A stretch of DNA of 64,000 nt from SAR116 cluster bacterium AG-447-C21 (lineage in GTDB: Bacteria; Pseudomonadota; Alphaproteobacteria; Thalassobaculales; Thalassobaculaceae): positions 62,001 to 126,000 of the forward strand of contig QCQB01000003.1 of NCBI GenBank assembly GCA_003212315.1, given 5' to 3'. Under the pieces are notes generated by a model that was not told the DNA's origin, ran no database searches, and worked only from the letters and a program-made list of their open reading frames with translations. The translations under genes and the position numbers were made by a program. Numbering within the stretch: position 1 is the first letter of the stretch; every line of letters begins with the position of its first letter. Positions 48,060-58,366 of the stretch are shown here, one piece after another.

Positions 48060-49268
48060 TTGTCAGAAAATGGTGACGAATTGAGTAGAAAAACAACTCG
48101 AGGGCTAACACTAATCCTTGGGGGGATAGCAGCTTTAGGTGCAGCTGGAATAGATATGTATTTACCTAGTCTTCCAACAATAGAAATGGAATTGGCTGGG
48201 GAGCCTGGGGCTAGTCAATTAACCCTTAGTGCATTTTTTGTTGGTTTAGCTGTTGGGCAACTGATTTATGGACCCGCTTCAGATGCTTTAGGTAGAAGGA
48301 AAGTACTTATATGGGGCATCATACTTTATTGTTTTGGCGGCCTTGCGTGCCTTTTTGTTGAGACAATAGAACAGCTGATTTTTGCGAGACTGATACAGGC
48401 CTTGGGCGCCGCCGTAGGCGGCGTAATTGCAAGAGCAATTGTAAGAGATCTTTTCAGTCTCGATAAGGCGGCCCAAGCACAATCTTTTATCAATTTAGCC
48501 TTCTCAATAACCCCTTTATTAGCGCCTACCCTTGGTGGTTATCTTCTAATATTGTTTGGCTGGCGCTCTATTTTTTTGGCATTATTGTGTTTTGGTTTGG
48601 TTTGCTTAATAGCACTCTTTTTGCGTGTTCCTGAAACGTTGCCTGTTGAGCGAAGAAAGACCTTTTCGCTAATGTTTTTAATCAATAGCTATCGAAGAAT
48701 ACTTAGTAACCGGCAATCAATTGGCTGTATTTTAACAGGAGTATTTGCCTTCGCTTGCATGTTCACATATTTTGCAGCTTCGCCATATATTTATATAAAA
48801 ATTTTTGGAGTTCCAGAGGAGCATTATGGACTGCTTTTTGGACTGAATGTAACAGGTATCATTATTGGCAATATTATAAATACGCGCTTGGTTCTTCGCA
48901 AAGGCGCTCTCGTAATGTTGCGGGTTGGAAGTTTGATTTCTGCCTTGGGTGGACTTTCTCTTTTTATAGCCGTTTCCAACAATTTATTTGGCATCTATGG
49001 AGTTATTATCCCCCTATTTTTTGTTATCGGCAGCCTTGGCTTTATTGGAGCCAATGCTATAGCAGGAGCGCTAGAGCCTTTTCCCGATTTGGCGGGCACG
49101 ACGGCTTCTCTTTTTGGCTTTTTGCAGATGACATTGGGAGCTTTTGTTGGAGGTTTGGTAAGTGTCTTTCATGATGGTACGGCACTACCAATGGGTATTA
49201 TTATTGTATTACTGAGTTTCATGGGCTTTAGTTCATACCTCGTTTTTCTTTGCTCAAGAAAAGTTTAA
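48060..49268 (+). CDS. Bcr/CflA family MFS multidrug transporter (TTG start)
   Basis: GAAGIDMYLPSLPTIEMELAGEPGASQLTLSAFFVGLAVGQLIYGPASDALGRRKVLIWGI. Confidence 0.92.
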   Translation: MSENGDELSRKTTRGLTLILGGIAALGAAGIDMYLPSLPTIEMELAGEPGASQLTLSAFFVGLAVGQLIYGPASDALGRRKVLIWGIILYCFGGLACLFVETIEQLIFARLIQALGAAVGGVIARAIVRDLFSLDKAAQAQSFINLAFSITPLLAPTLGGYLLILFGWRSIFLALLCFGLVCLIALFLRVPETLPVERRKTFSLMFLINSYRRILSNRQSIGCILTGVFAFACMFTYFAASPYIYIKIFGVPEEHYGLLFGLNVTGIIIGNIINTRLVLRKGALVMLRVGSLISALGGLSLFIAVSNNLFGIYGVIIPLFFVIGSLGFIGANAIAGALEPFPDLAGTTASLFGFLQMTLGAFVGGLVSVFHDGTALPMGIIIVLLSFMGFSSYLVFLCSRKV

Positions 49269-49323
49269 ATATACTTAAATTTAAAAAAAATGAATTTATT
49301 GATTTGATCAACGCGGATTTCAA

Positions 49324-50547
49324 ATGCGTAATGAATTGACAAACTCTGACGCCCGCCGGTTGTTTTTATTTCTTCACGGACTTTCTGGTTCCCTGAAGGA
49401 TAATCATAATAAAGAGGCATTGCCTGAAATAATAAAGCGCATTGGCTTTGTACAAATAGATAGTATAAAAACAGCGGAGCGAGCTCACCATCATATATTA
49501 TTTTCCCGTTGTAATTCTTATGATCACACATGGTTAGATTACCATCTTGAAGAAAAGCGCAGTCTTTTCGAAAACTGGACCCATGATGCTTCGATTATTC
49601 CTATGGAATTCTTTCCCTATTGGGGCCATCGATTTTTGCGCACGCGGGACAAACTGGTGGGAAGCCGGTGGTGGAAAAATAGGATGGGTGATGACCCAGA
49701 TGAAATATGTCGACGTGTTCTCCATCATATCGAGCAAAATGGTGCGGCAAAATCACGTGATTTGAGATGGAATAGGGGCGACGAATTCCCAGACAAATCG
49801 AAAAAGTCATCATCTTGGTGGGGCTGGAACCCCTCAAAGGCAGCATTAGTGTTTTTATGGCGAACCGGTAAACTGGCTGTAGCAAAAAGAGAAGGGTTTC
49901 AAAAAGTCTATGACCTGACTGAACGGGTTATTCCGGATGTGTATAGAAAGCTTAAATACTCAGAACAAGAATATATAGATTGGAACTGCACAACCGCTAT
50001 AGAGAATATAGGGTTTGGCTCACATACTGAAATCGCTAAATACTGGGAAGGGGTAATGCCTCAAGAAGCTAAAACCTGGTGTGAAAAATCTCAGCATAAT
50101 TATATAATGGAAATACAGGTTGAGGCTAAAAATGGAGACAAAGTTGTAAGTTGGGCGCATCCAGATATTTTTTCCTGGTTGGAAATGGCACCCGATCCAC
50201 CAAATATTGTTCGTTTTCTATCGCCATTCGATCCTCTCATTAGAGACCGTAAAAGAACTCAGCGATTATTTGGGTTTGATTTTAAAATTGAAATTTATGT
50301 CCCCCAATCAAAAAGAGTTTATGGATATTATGTTTATCCAATGCTCGAAAAAGATAGATTTATTGGCCGAATAGAAATGAAATCAAATAAGAAATCAAAT
50401 AATCTGGTCGTGTGTGGTTTTTGGTTGGAGCCGGGAGTTAGGTTAACCAAAAGACGAAAAAAAATGATCGAGTCGGAGTTACATCGGTGGAGAACTTTAC
50501 TAGGATTATCCCAAATTAAATCTACGGTTAAAGAGCTTAGACTATGA
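49324..50547 (+). CDS. YcaQ/AlkZ-like winged-helix DNA glycosylase family protein
   Basis: IGFVQIDSIKTAERAHHHILFSR, LFENWTHDASIIPMEFFPYW, FLSPFDPLIRDRKRTQRLFGFDFKIEIYVPQSKRVYGYYVYPML. Confidence 0.88.
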   Translation: MRNELTNSDARRLFLFLHGLSGSLKDNHNKEALPEIIKRIGFVQIDSIKTAERAHHHILFSRCNSYDHTWLDYHLEEKRSLFENWTHDASIIPMEFFPYWGHRFLRTRDKLVGSRWWKNRMGDDPDEICRRVLHHIEQNGAAKSRDLRWNRGDEFPDKSKKSSSWWGWNPSKAALVFLWRTGKLAVAKREGFQKVYDLTERVIPDVYRKLKYSEQEYIDWNCTTAIENIGFGSHTEIAKYWEGVMPQEAKTWCEKSQHNYIMEIQVEAKNGDKVVSWAHPDIFSWLEMAPDPPNIVRFLSPFDPLIRDRKRTQRLFGFDFKIEIYVPQSKRVYGYYVYPMLEKDRFIGRIEMKSNKKSNNLVVCGFWLEPGVRLTKRRKKMIESELHRWRTLLGLSQIKSTVKELRL

Positions 50548-50674
50548 TTTTTAAACATCTTATTTTGAAAATATAATTTTTTTTACATTCATTATATAAA
50601 TTTCAGCGATGAAGTTATAAAAATAGGGAGAATTTTTAAGCTATTTACTCTTTGCTGTAATACTGGTTTTTTTA

Positions 50675-52234
50675 GTGAGTCAAAACAAAGCAAAATCAAA
50701 AACAGGCCAGTTGGACGAGCCGGAATTGGCTCCATTGTTGAAGCTATCTGGGATCACAAAGTCCTTTCCCGGAATATTAGCCAACGACGCGATAGACCTA
50801 ACCGTAAAACAAGGAGAAATTCATGCGCTACTTGGCGAGAATGGCGCAGGTAAGTCTACACTTGTCAAAATAATATATGGCTTATTAAAGCCTGATGCCG
50901 GTACTTTTGAATGGGAAGAAGTTGTATTGAGCTTATCGAACCCAGCGCAGGCGAGATCCCTTGGGATCGGAATGGTTTTCCAGCATTTTTCCCTTTTCGA
51001 AGCCCTTACAGTTTGTGAAAATATTGCTATCGCAGATGATCAAAAATTAAATTTAAAAACCATTGCTCTTAGAATTAAAGAAGTTTCAGATAAGTATGGA
51101 CTACCGATTGACCCAGATCGCTATGTGCATTCCCTTTCCGTAGGAGAGAAGCAACGTATCGAGATACTTCGTTGTTTGCTCCAGAAGCCAAAGCTTCTCA
51201 TACTGGATGAACCTACATCAGTACTAACGCCGCAGGAGGCTTTAAACCTTTTTGCTACGCTAGAAAATCTTGCATCATCAGGATGTGCAATTTTGTATAT
51301 CAGCCACAAATTGGCGGAAGTTAAGAGCTTATGTGGGACTGCAACTATTTTACGTAACGGAGCTGTGGTCGCCACTTGCAACCCAAAGTTAGAAACAGCA
51401 AAAACTATGGCAGAACTTATGATTGGGGCTAAATTACATAATATAAAAAGGCCTAAGAAATCAGGAAGTCACGACAATAGAGTTCAAATTAATAAGTTAA
51501 ATTTAAAGTCTAATGACCCCTTTGGGATGGACCTGGAAAACATTTCTTTTGATATTCAAAAGGGTGAAGTTGTAGGTATTGCAGGCGTTGCCGGAAATGG
51601 CCAGACTGAACTAATGGCAGCCTTGTCGGGCGAGGTAATACAAACTGGCTCTCATGAGACTATTTTTTTTGATGGTGTAGGCGTCTCGACAATGAGAGTG
51701 GCCGAGCGTCGTGCTATGGGAGCCGGTTTTGTTCCGGAAGAGAGATATGGCCACGCTGCGATAAAGGAAATGAGTCTCAAAGATAATGCGTTGCTCACAA
51801 CCTCACAAAAATTAAATTTAATCAAAAAAGGGTTTTTACAATCCAATGAAATTTGTGATCTAACTCACAAAATAATTTCGGATTTTGATGTCAGAACTAC
51901 CGGCCTTGAAATGGAGACAGGTAATCTCTCAGGGGGAAACCTACAAAAGTTTATTCTGGGGCGTGAAATTCTTCAAAACCCCCGTATTCTTATTGTATCC
52001 CAGCCGACATGGGGCGTAGATGCAGGAGCTGCCGTATTTTTAAGAAAATCTTTGTTGGATCTTGCTGCACGAGGCTGTGCAATTTTAATTATTTCTCAGG
52101 ATCTAGATGAAATTTTTGAAATTTGTGATCGTATAGCTGTTCTTTATCAGGGCACCTTATCCCCTTTAATAAATACAGAATCGGCGTCTGTTGATCAAAT
52201 AGGCTTATTAATGGGTGGGAAAACTACAGAATGA
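50675..52234 (+). CDS. BMP/NupABC-type ABC transporter ATP-binding protein (two ABC domains, GTG start)
   Basis: LLGENGAGKSTLVKIIYGL, LSVGEKQRIEILRCL, LILDEPTSVLTPQEA; second domain GVAGNGQTELMAALSG, LSGGNLQKFILGRE. Confidence 0.93.
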   Translation: MSQNKAKSKTGQLDEPELAPLLKLSGITKSFPGILANDAIDLTVKQGEIHALLGENGAGKSTLVKIIYGLLKPDAGTFEWEEVVLSLSNPAQARSLGIGMVFQHFSLFEALTVCENIAIADDQKLNLKTIALRIKEVSDKYGLPIDPDRYVHSLSVGEKQRIEILRCLLQKPKLLILDEPTSVLTPQEALNLFATLENLASSGCAILYISHKLAEVKSLCGTATILRNGAVVATCNPKLETAKTMAELMIGAKLHNIKRPKKSGSHDNRVQINKLNLKSNDPFGMDLENISFDIQKGEVVGIAGVAGNGQTELMAALSGEVIQTGSHETIFFDGVGVSTMRVAERRAMGAGFVPEERYGHAAIKEMSLKDNALLTTSQKLNLIKKGFLQSNEICDLTHKIISDFDVRTTGLEMETGNLSGGNLQKFILGREILQNPRILIVSQPTWGVDAGAAVFLRKSLLDLAARGCAILIISQDLDEIFEICDRIAVLYQGTLSPLINTESASVDQIGLLMGGKTTE

Positions 52235-53337
52235 GTCAAATCTTTCAATTTTTTCCAAAATTTGTTTTAGAACCTCGATTAGAGGTATCGGGAAAATGGG
52301 TAATATTGTCGCCTATCATTGCCATCATATTAACGCTTTTCAGTGGTGTGATAATATTTTCATTGCTGGGAAAAGATCCGTTTCTCGCTCTGTATACTTT
52401 TTTCGTCCAACCATTAACCACTATGTTTGGGATCACAGAACTGCTGGTAAAAGCGACACCCCTAGTCTTGATAGGGGTCGGCCTTGCTATAGGCTTTAAA
52501 GCTAATGTCTGGAATATTGGAGCAGAAGGACAGTTTACTATGGGCGCAGTATTTGGTGGCGGGACTGCACTGCTCTGCCAACATACGGAGAGTATACTGG
52601 TACTACCATTAGTGCTTGTACTTGGAACCTTAGGGGGGCTTTTTTGGGGGGCTATTCCAGCATTTTTAAAGACGAGATTTAATGCGAATGAAATTTTAAC
52701 GAGCCTGATGCTCTCGTATGTTGCGGTTCTGTGCCTAAGCTATTTGGTTCATGGGCCTTGGCGTGACCCCGCTGGTTTTAATTTTCCTGAGAGCCAAATT
52801 TTCTCAGATTATGCCATGCTGCCCATTCTTATCGAGAATAGCCGATTAAATTTAGGAACGATGTTTGCAATTTTGGTTGTCTTGGTAGCATGGATATTAA
52901 TGACTCGCACTATTATTGGATTTCAACTAAGGGTCGTAGGTTTGGCTCCAACAGCGGCTCAATATGCTGGTTTCAAACAGTCAGGACTCATATGGTTATC
53001 TTTTCTTATAAGCGGAGGACTTGCGGGACTTGCTGGGATAGCTGAAGTTTCAGGAACGATTGGACAATTACTACCTTCTGTGTCACCGGGCTATGGATTT
53101 ACCGCTATAATTGTTGCTTTCCTTGGTAGATTACACCCAGTTGGCGTTCTCTTTGCTGGGTTAATAATGGCACTTTCTTATATAGGAGGTGAGAATGCTC
53201 AAATAGAAATTGGATTGCCGGCAGCGGTAACGGGTTTATTCCAGGGTATTTTACTTTTCTTTCTATTAGCGTGCGATGTTTTAGTGAGATACAGGCTTTC
53301 ACATAGATCAGTTCTTGCTAGTGAGAGGCGCGAGTAA
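52231..53337 (+). CDS. ABC transporter permease, sugar/nucleoside type
   Basis: LIGVGLAIGFKANVWNIGAEGQFTMGAVFGG, LKTRFNANEILTSLMLSYVAV; ATGA overlap. Confidence 0.92.
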   Translation: MSQIFQFFPKFVLEPRLEVSGKWVILSPIIAIILTLFSGVIIFSLLGKDPFLALYTFFVQPLTTMFGITELLVKATPLVLIGVGLAIGFKANVWNIGAEGQFTMGAVFGGGTALLCQHTESILVLPLVLVLGTLGGLFWGAIPAFLKTRFNANEILTSLMLSYVAVLCLSYLVHGPWRDPAGFNFPESQIFSDYAMLPILIENSRLNLGTMFAILVVLVAWILMTRTIIGFQLRVVGLAPTAAQYAGFKQSGLIWLSFLISGGLAGLAGIAEVSGTIGQLLPSVSPGYGFTAIIVAFLGRLHPVGVLFAGLIMALSYIGGENAQIEIGLPAAVTGLFQGILLFFLLACDVLVRYRLSHRSVLASERRE

Positions 53338-54254
53338 TGGACGCATTACCTGTCGTATTAACTATCATTACGGCTTCAACCCCCCTTCTGCTAGCCGCTA
53401 CAGGTGAGCTTGTTACAGAAAAGGCAGGTGTCTTGAACCTGGGCGTAGAAGGCATGATGCTGGTCGGAGCAATCGCCGCCTTCGCAACAGCTGTATCTAC
53501 CGGGAGTGGTTTATTGGCAATTTTGGTGGGAGCTTTTTCTGGAGTTGCAGTTGCAGCTATTTTCGCAATCCTAACTCTGACATTTCTTGCAAATCAAGTG
53601 GCGACAGGCTTAGCTCTAACAATCTTTGGGGTAGGACTAAGTGCTTTGATAGGCAGCAGCTTTGTAGGGATCTCTCTAGAGCCGCTACCTCAGCTTAATG
53701 TCGAATTTTTATCAACAATACCAATACTAGGTGAACTTCTATTTGGGCATGACGTATTAGTTTATTTATCTTTCATAATGATCCTCTTGGCCGGCTATTT
53801 TTTATCTAAAACTCGTCCAGGTTTGATATTACGGGCCGTCGGTGAATCACACGATTCGGCCCATGCCCTTGGATATTCAGTGCTTACTGTACGATATTTG
53901 GCAGTATTATTTGGCGGTTTTATGAGCGGTTTAGCAGGTAGTTATCTTTCACTGGTATATACACCTCTTTGGGCAGAGAATATGACAGCTGGTCGAGGCT
54001 GGATCGCATTAGCTCTAGTGGTGTTTGGGACTTGGCGAGCAGGAAGAATCGCTTTTGGAGCTTATTTATTCGGGGCTATTACAATTTTGCAATTGCATGT
54101 TCAAGGATGGGGAATAAATATCGCGTCACAGTTTATGACGATGTTACCATATATTGCCACTGTAGTTGTCTTGGTTCTAATTTCACAAGACAGAACAAAA
54201 ATTAAAATGAATGCACCTCAGAGTATTGGTAAGGCGTTTCGTCCAGCTAAGTAA
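53337..54254 (+). CDS. ABC transporter permease, sugar/nucleoside type
   Basis: PLLLAATGELVTEKAGVLNLGVEGMMLVGAI, GRGWIALALVVFGTWRAGRIAFGAYLFG. Confidence 0.92.
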   Translation: MDALPVVLTIITASTPLLLAATGELVTEKAGVLNLGVEGMMLVGAIAAFATAVSTGSGLLAILVGAFSGVAVAAIFAILTLTFLANQVATGLALTIFGVGLSALIGSSFVGISLEPLPQLNVEFLSTIPILGELLFGHDVLVYLSFIMILLAGYFLSKTRPGLILRAVGESHDSAHALGYSVLTVRYLAVLFGGFMSGLAGSYLSLVYTPLWAENMTAGRGWIALALVVFGTWRAGRIAFGAYLFGAITILQLHVQGWGINIASQFMTMLPYIATVVVLVLISQDRTKIKMNAPQSIGKAFRPAK

Positions 54255-54298
54255 AAAATATAACTTTAACTTTTAATCCTGAGACTAAGGGGCTCAAA

Positions 54299-55411
54299 AT
54301 GAAAACGGAAAAACTATTATTTGGCTTATTAATTCTAGCCGCGGCAATAGCCGCTGCGGTATTCTTTTACAAACAATCTCAGGATGTTTCTAAAAAGACT
54401 ATGTCGACGGCTGAAGATACAAAAGTTGGTTTTGTGTATGTTGGGCCTATAGGAGATCATGGTTGGACATATCAGCATAACGCTGGGAGATTGGCACTTG
54501 AGAAGTCTTTAGGGACTAAGATCAAGACAAGTTATGTAGAAAGCGTTAAAGAAGGACCTGACTCAGAAAGAGTCATACAGCAGCTGGCTTCATCTGGTCA
54601 TAAAGTTATCTTCACAACATCTTTTGGATTTATGAATCCAACACTAAAAGTCGCAAAAAAGTTCCCTAATGTTAAATTCGAACACGCTACAGGGTATAAG
54701 CGGGACGAAAACGTGGGGACCTATAGTGCTCGGTTTTATGAAGGACGTTATATTGCTGGTGTTATTGCTGGGAAAGTATCTAAGACCAATAAGATAGGTT
54801 ATGTCGCGTCGTTTCCGATTCCTGAGGTTGTGCGAGGAATAAATGCGTTTCTTCTTGGAGCCCGTTCAGTAAATCCAGAAATGACAATCAGCGTGGTTTG
54901 GGTGAATAGTTGGTACGACCCTGGTAAAGAGGGCGACGCTGCTAAAGCGCTGATTGACCAGGGAGCTGATATAATCAGCCAGCACACAGACTCTCCAGCG
55001 CCTCTGCAGGTTGCCGAGAATCGTGGGGTAAAAGGCTTTGGTCAGGCATCAGATATGATTAAGTTTGCACCCAAGGCTCAGCTCTCAGCAATCGTTAATA
55101 ACTGGGATAACTATTACGTTGAACGAACAAAAGCTGCGATCGATGGTTCTTGGAAGTCCCAGGATGTTTGGTATGGTTTGAAGGAAGGTATGGTCAAGAT
55201 GGCTCCATACACAAACATGCCCGATGATGTTCAAGCACTGGCGAAAAAAACAGAGGATGCAATCCGCAATGGGGAATTACATCCTTTCTCCGGGCCTATA
55301 AAGGACCAAACAGGTAAGATAGTGGTTGAGGCAGGAAAAGTTGCTGATGCGGGTATGTTGCTTGGCATGAATTTTTATGTTGAGGGGGTTCAAGGATCTT
55401 TGCCTAAATAG
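54299..55411 (+). CDS. BMP family substrate-binding protein (Med/PnrA-like) with N-terminal TM segment
   Basis: KVGFVYVGPIGDHGWTYQHNAGR, FEHATGYKRDENVGTYSARFYEGRYIAGVIAGKVSKTNKIGYVASFPIPEVVRGINAF. Confidence 0.93.
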   Translation: MKTEKLLFGLLILAAAIAAAVFFYKQSQDVSKKTMSTAEDTKVGFVYVGPIGDHGWTYQHNAGRLALEKSLGTKIKTSYVESVKEGPDSERVIQQLASSGHKVIFTTSFGFMNPTLKVAKKFPNVKFEHATGYKRDENVGTYSARFYEGRYIAGVIAGKVSKTNKIGYVASFPIPEVVRGINAFLLGARSVNPEMTISVVWVNSWYDPGKEGDAAKALIDQGADIISQHTDSPAPLQVAENRGVKGFGQASDMIKFAPKAQLSAIVNNWDNYYVERTKAAIDGSWKSQDVWYGLKEGMVKMAPYTNMPDDVQALAKKTEDAIRNGELHPFSGPIKDQTGKIVVEAGKVADAGMLLGMNFYVEGVQGSLPK

Positions 55412-55439
55412 CCATAGCTGTTGTTGACACTTTATTTGG

Positions 55440-55479
55440 GGCACTCTGTTTTTAAGTGTATAACAGAGTGCCTTTTTAT
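55440..55479 (+). terminator. Rho-independent terminator after the BMP transporter operon
   Basis: GGCACTCTGTT (55440-55450) / AACAGAGTGCC (55462-55472) perfect 11-bp stem followed by TTTTTATT. Confidence 0.9.
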
Positions 55480-55806
55480 TTACCTAAAAACAAAGTTTCC
55501 AAAAAGTGCTTGAGGCACAAAAAACGTTTTTTTTATTAGGTAAATCAATACTTTCTGGATGATTTATTGCTCTAGCTTAGTATGAATTCACTTAACATAA
55601 AAAGCAGAGGGATCAATTACAACGACTACGGTTTCCATAGGTTTAACCAAAGTTTCGAGCACATTTGATTTAACGGAAATACCTCTCATAGCTATTTTGA
55701 TTTTTCAAAAAAGCTGTCAGCTAAATTATTCATCCGTATGGTGTCATCTGGTGTCGATGCTGTCGACATTTGATGAGTAGTAATTTACTTCTCTTACTAG
55801 TTAACA

Positions 55807-57204
55807 TTGTTCGTTGAAAATAAAAGATGGAGTTTCCCTTTGCGCCAGATGACCTTAGTCGCATTTCTGCAAGCACAGAATTGTACAAATTTCGCTGCCT
55901 CATGGCGTCATCCTGAGTCACGAGTTGATTCTACATCACCAGACTTTTATCGCCATATAGCCAAAGTTTTGGAAGAAGGAAAATTTCATCTTGGCTTCTT
56001 TGACGATCGTTTGGCCATGCCGGATATGTATGGCGGGAACCATGAACATACGGTTGAAGGTGGAATAAGATGTGTAAAAATGGATCCAGTTACCGTTCTG
56101 ATGACTATGGGAATGGCTACAGAAAACCTCGGTCTGGGCTCAACATATTCGACAACTTATTATGAACCTTTTCACGTAGCTCGTGTCTTCTCAACATTAG
56201 ACTTGATGAGTAAAGGGCGAGCCGCCTGGAATATCGTCACATCTTTGAATGATGGTGAGGCAATGAATATGGGGCGGACTGAGGTTATAGAGCATGACAA
56301 ACGGTATGATAGTGCCGACGAATTTATGCAGGTCGTTCTAGGACACTGGAATTCGTGGGAAGAGGGAGCAATTTTAGCGGATAAAGTTAATAATCGATTT
56401 GCGGATCCTAAAAAAATTCATCGAATCGACTTCGAGGGGGAATATTACAAGTCACGGGGGCCATTTACCGTTCCCCGTTCACCACAGGGACATCCGGTAT
56501 TGATTCAGGCAGGACAGAGTGGCCGTGGGCAGAGATTTGCGGCTCGTTGGGCGGAACTAGTTTTTGTTGCATATCCAAATATAGAGGCAGGTAGAAAGGA
56601 ATATGCGGCCTTTAAGGAAAATATAGCCGCTCATGGCAGAGATCCAGATAAAGTGAAAGTGGCTGCTTTAGCGCATTGTGTAAGTGCAGAGACAAGATCA
56701 GAGGCTGAAGATAAAAGAGCGTTAATTGATACTTTGCCAACAGATCTCGATCAATTATCTTTATTGTCGGAAGCTCTAAATTTTGATTTTGGGAGCCGAG
56801 GTATAGATGAACCACTGAGTACTGAAGAGATAGAAGGGATGCAGGGTATACAAGGTATACGAAACCGTGTTCTTGAGGCTAGTGGAAAGACGAACCCGAC
56901 ACCCAGAGAGTTTATGAAATTTAGTGGAAGAGGGCTTTTGCATAGCCCTTGGGTTGGTAGTGGTAAGGATGTAGCCGATATAATGGAAGAATGGTTCACA
57001 ACCGGTGCTTGTGATGGTTTTGTTATTGCAGCCACTCACGTGCCGGGAGCCTATGAAGATTTTGTTAAATTTGTTGTCCCAGAGCTTCAAAGGCGGGGGA
57101 TTTACCATAAGGATTATGCAGGGCCAACGTTACGGGAAAACCTTGGCCTTGATTATCCTACTGCAGCGCACTGGAGTATTCCTATGCCTAGTGGAGGACA
57201 TTAA
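55807..57204 (+). CDS. LLM class flavin-dependent monooxygenase, NtaA/SnaA/DszA family (true start probably TTG 55840 or ATG 55849)
   Basis: FAASWRHPES, HLGFFDDRLAMPD, STTYYEPFHVARVFSTLDLMSKGRAAWNIVTSLNDGEAMNMG, QAGQSGRGQRFAARWAELVF. Confidence 0.92.
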   Translation: MFVENKRWSFPLRQMTLVAFLQAQNCTNFAASWRHPESRVDSTSPDFYRHIAKVLEEGKFHLGFFDDRLAMPDMYGGNHEHTVEGGIRCVKMDPVTVLMTMGMATENLGLGSTYSTTYYEPFHVARVFSTLDLMSKGRAAWNIVTSLNDGEAMNMGRTEVIEHDKRYDSADEFMQVVLGHWNSWEEGAILADKVNNRFADPKKIHRIDFEGEYYKSRGPFTVPRSPQGHPVLIQAGQSGRGQRFAARWAELVFVAYPNIEAGRKEYAAFKENIAAHGRDPDKVKVAALAHCVSAETRSEAEDKRALIDTLPTDLDQLSLLSEALNFDFGSRGIDEPLSTEEIEGMQGIQGIRNRVLEASGKTNPTPREFMKFSGRGLLHSPWVGSGKDVADIMEEWFTTGACDGFVIAATHVPGAYEDFVKFVVPELQRRGIYHKDYAGPTLRENLGLDYPTAAHWSIPMPSGGH

Positions 57205-57316
57205 TTCAATAATCAAAGTTAAAGCTTTGAACTCAATTTTTGAAACTCACCTCTATGGCTACTCTATAAATAGCTATTGAGTTTTAATAAGATGAAGTAG
57301 TAGGGAGTATTTAAGT

Positions 57317-58366
57317 ATGCCTATTGTTGAAGCCAAAATTTTAGAAGAGATAGCAGATAATTTGTTACAAGGAGCAGGGGCTCCAGAAGAAGAGGCTGCA
57401 ACGGTAGCACGTCATGTGATTGGAGCCAATCTTGCGGGGCATGATAGCCATGGAATTATTCAAATACCTACCTACATCGATCGGGTTGTGAAGAACGAGA
57501 TCGTTCCTGGGGCTGATTGGGAAATCATTCAAGAGTCACCAACAACCACCGTAGTAGATGGGCACTGGGGCTTTGGTTATGTGGCTAACGAACGGGCGAT
57601 GAAATATACAATAGAAAAAGCAAAAACACAGAATGTTGCAGCAGCTACCGTTTTTCGTCAGGGTCATATAGGCCGGCTCGCAAGTTATCCGCTTATGGCA
57701 GCGGAAGAAGGAATGATTGCCATGATAACAGCGGACTCGGGTCGAGGACCAAAGCATGTGGCACCATTTGGAGGAAGGGAAAAGCGTTTGGGAACAAATC
57801 CTATCTCTATCGCGATGCCTTCGAACTTAGATGGCCCTTTCTTTATCGATATGGCTTCGTCAGCGGTGGCAGCAGGCAAGATTAATCTGGCGCTAGCGCG
57901 CGGGGATGATATTCCTGAAGGCTGGATTATAGATAAAGATGGTCAGGCTACAACTAACCCCGCAGCCTTCAAAGAAGGTGGGCCGCTGCTTCCATTGGGT
58001 GGTACTGAAGGATACAAAGGTTATGGATTATCGGCCATGATAGAGATTTTTTCAGGAATATTGACTGGATTGGGTCACGGTGTTGAACCAAGTGGTCGTC
58101 ATAACGATGGCTGCTTTATGGCCGTCTTTAAGGTTGAGGCATTCAGGTCCCTTGAAACCTTTAAAAAAGAAGTTGCTGATTTTGCATACTACCTAAAAAA
58201 TACGTTGCCCGCAGATGGGTTTGATGAGGTACTCTACCCTGGCGAAATTGAGTTTAAAAGAGAGCAGGAGCGAAGTCTTAATGGCATAGAGGTAGAAGAC
58301 GCGACGTGGTCTAAACTTCATGACCTTGCTCAGCAATATGGAATGGAAAAGAAACTGGGGTTTTAA
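57317..58366 (+). CDS. Ldh family (malate/L-lactate/ureidoglycolate dehydrogenase-like) oxidoreductase
   Basis: ANLAGHDSHGIIQIPTYIDRV, RQGHIGRLASYPLMAAEEG, LGTNPISIAMPS, GYKGYGLSAMIEIFSGILTG. Confidence 0.92.
   Translation: MPIVEAKILEEIADNLLQGAGAPEEEAATVARHVIGANLAGHDSHGIIQIPTYIDRVVKNEIVPGADWEIIQESPTTTVVDGHWGFGYVANERAMKYTIEKAKTQNVAAATVFRQGHIGRLASYPLMAAEEGMIAMITADSGRGPKHVAPFGGREKRLGTNPISIAMPSNLDGPFFIDMASSAVAAGKINLALARGDDIPEGWIIDKDGQATTNPAAFKEGGPLLPLGGTEGYKGYGLSAMIEIFSGILTGLGHGVEPSGRHNDGCFMAVFKVEAFRSLETFKKEVADFAYYLKNTLPADGFDEVLYPGEIEFKREQERSLNGIEVEDATWSKLHDLAQQYGMEKKLGF

Noticed and set aside
48755-49174. 139-aa alternative-frame ORF inside the MFS transporter gene
   Set aside because: Aromatic/Trp-rich shadow frame of a TM protein; no start context or family signal
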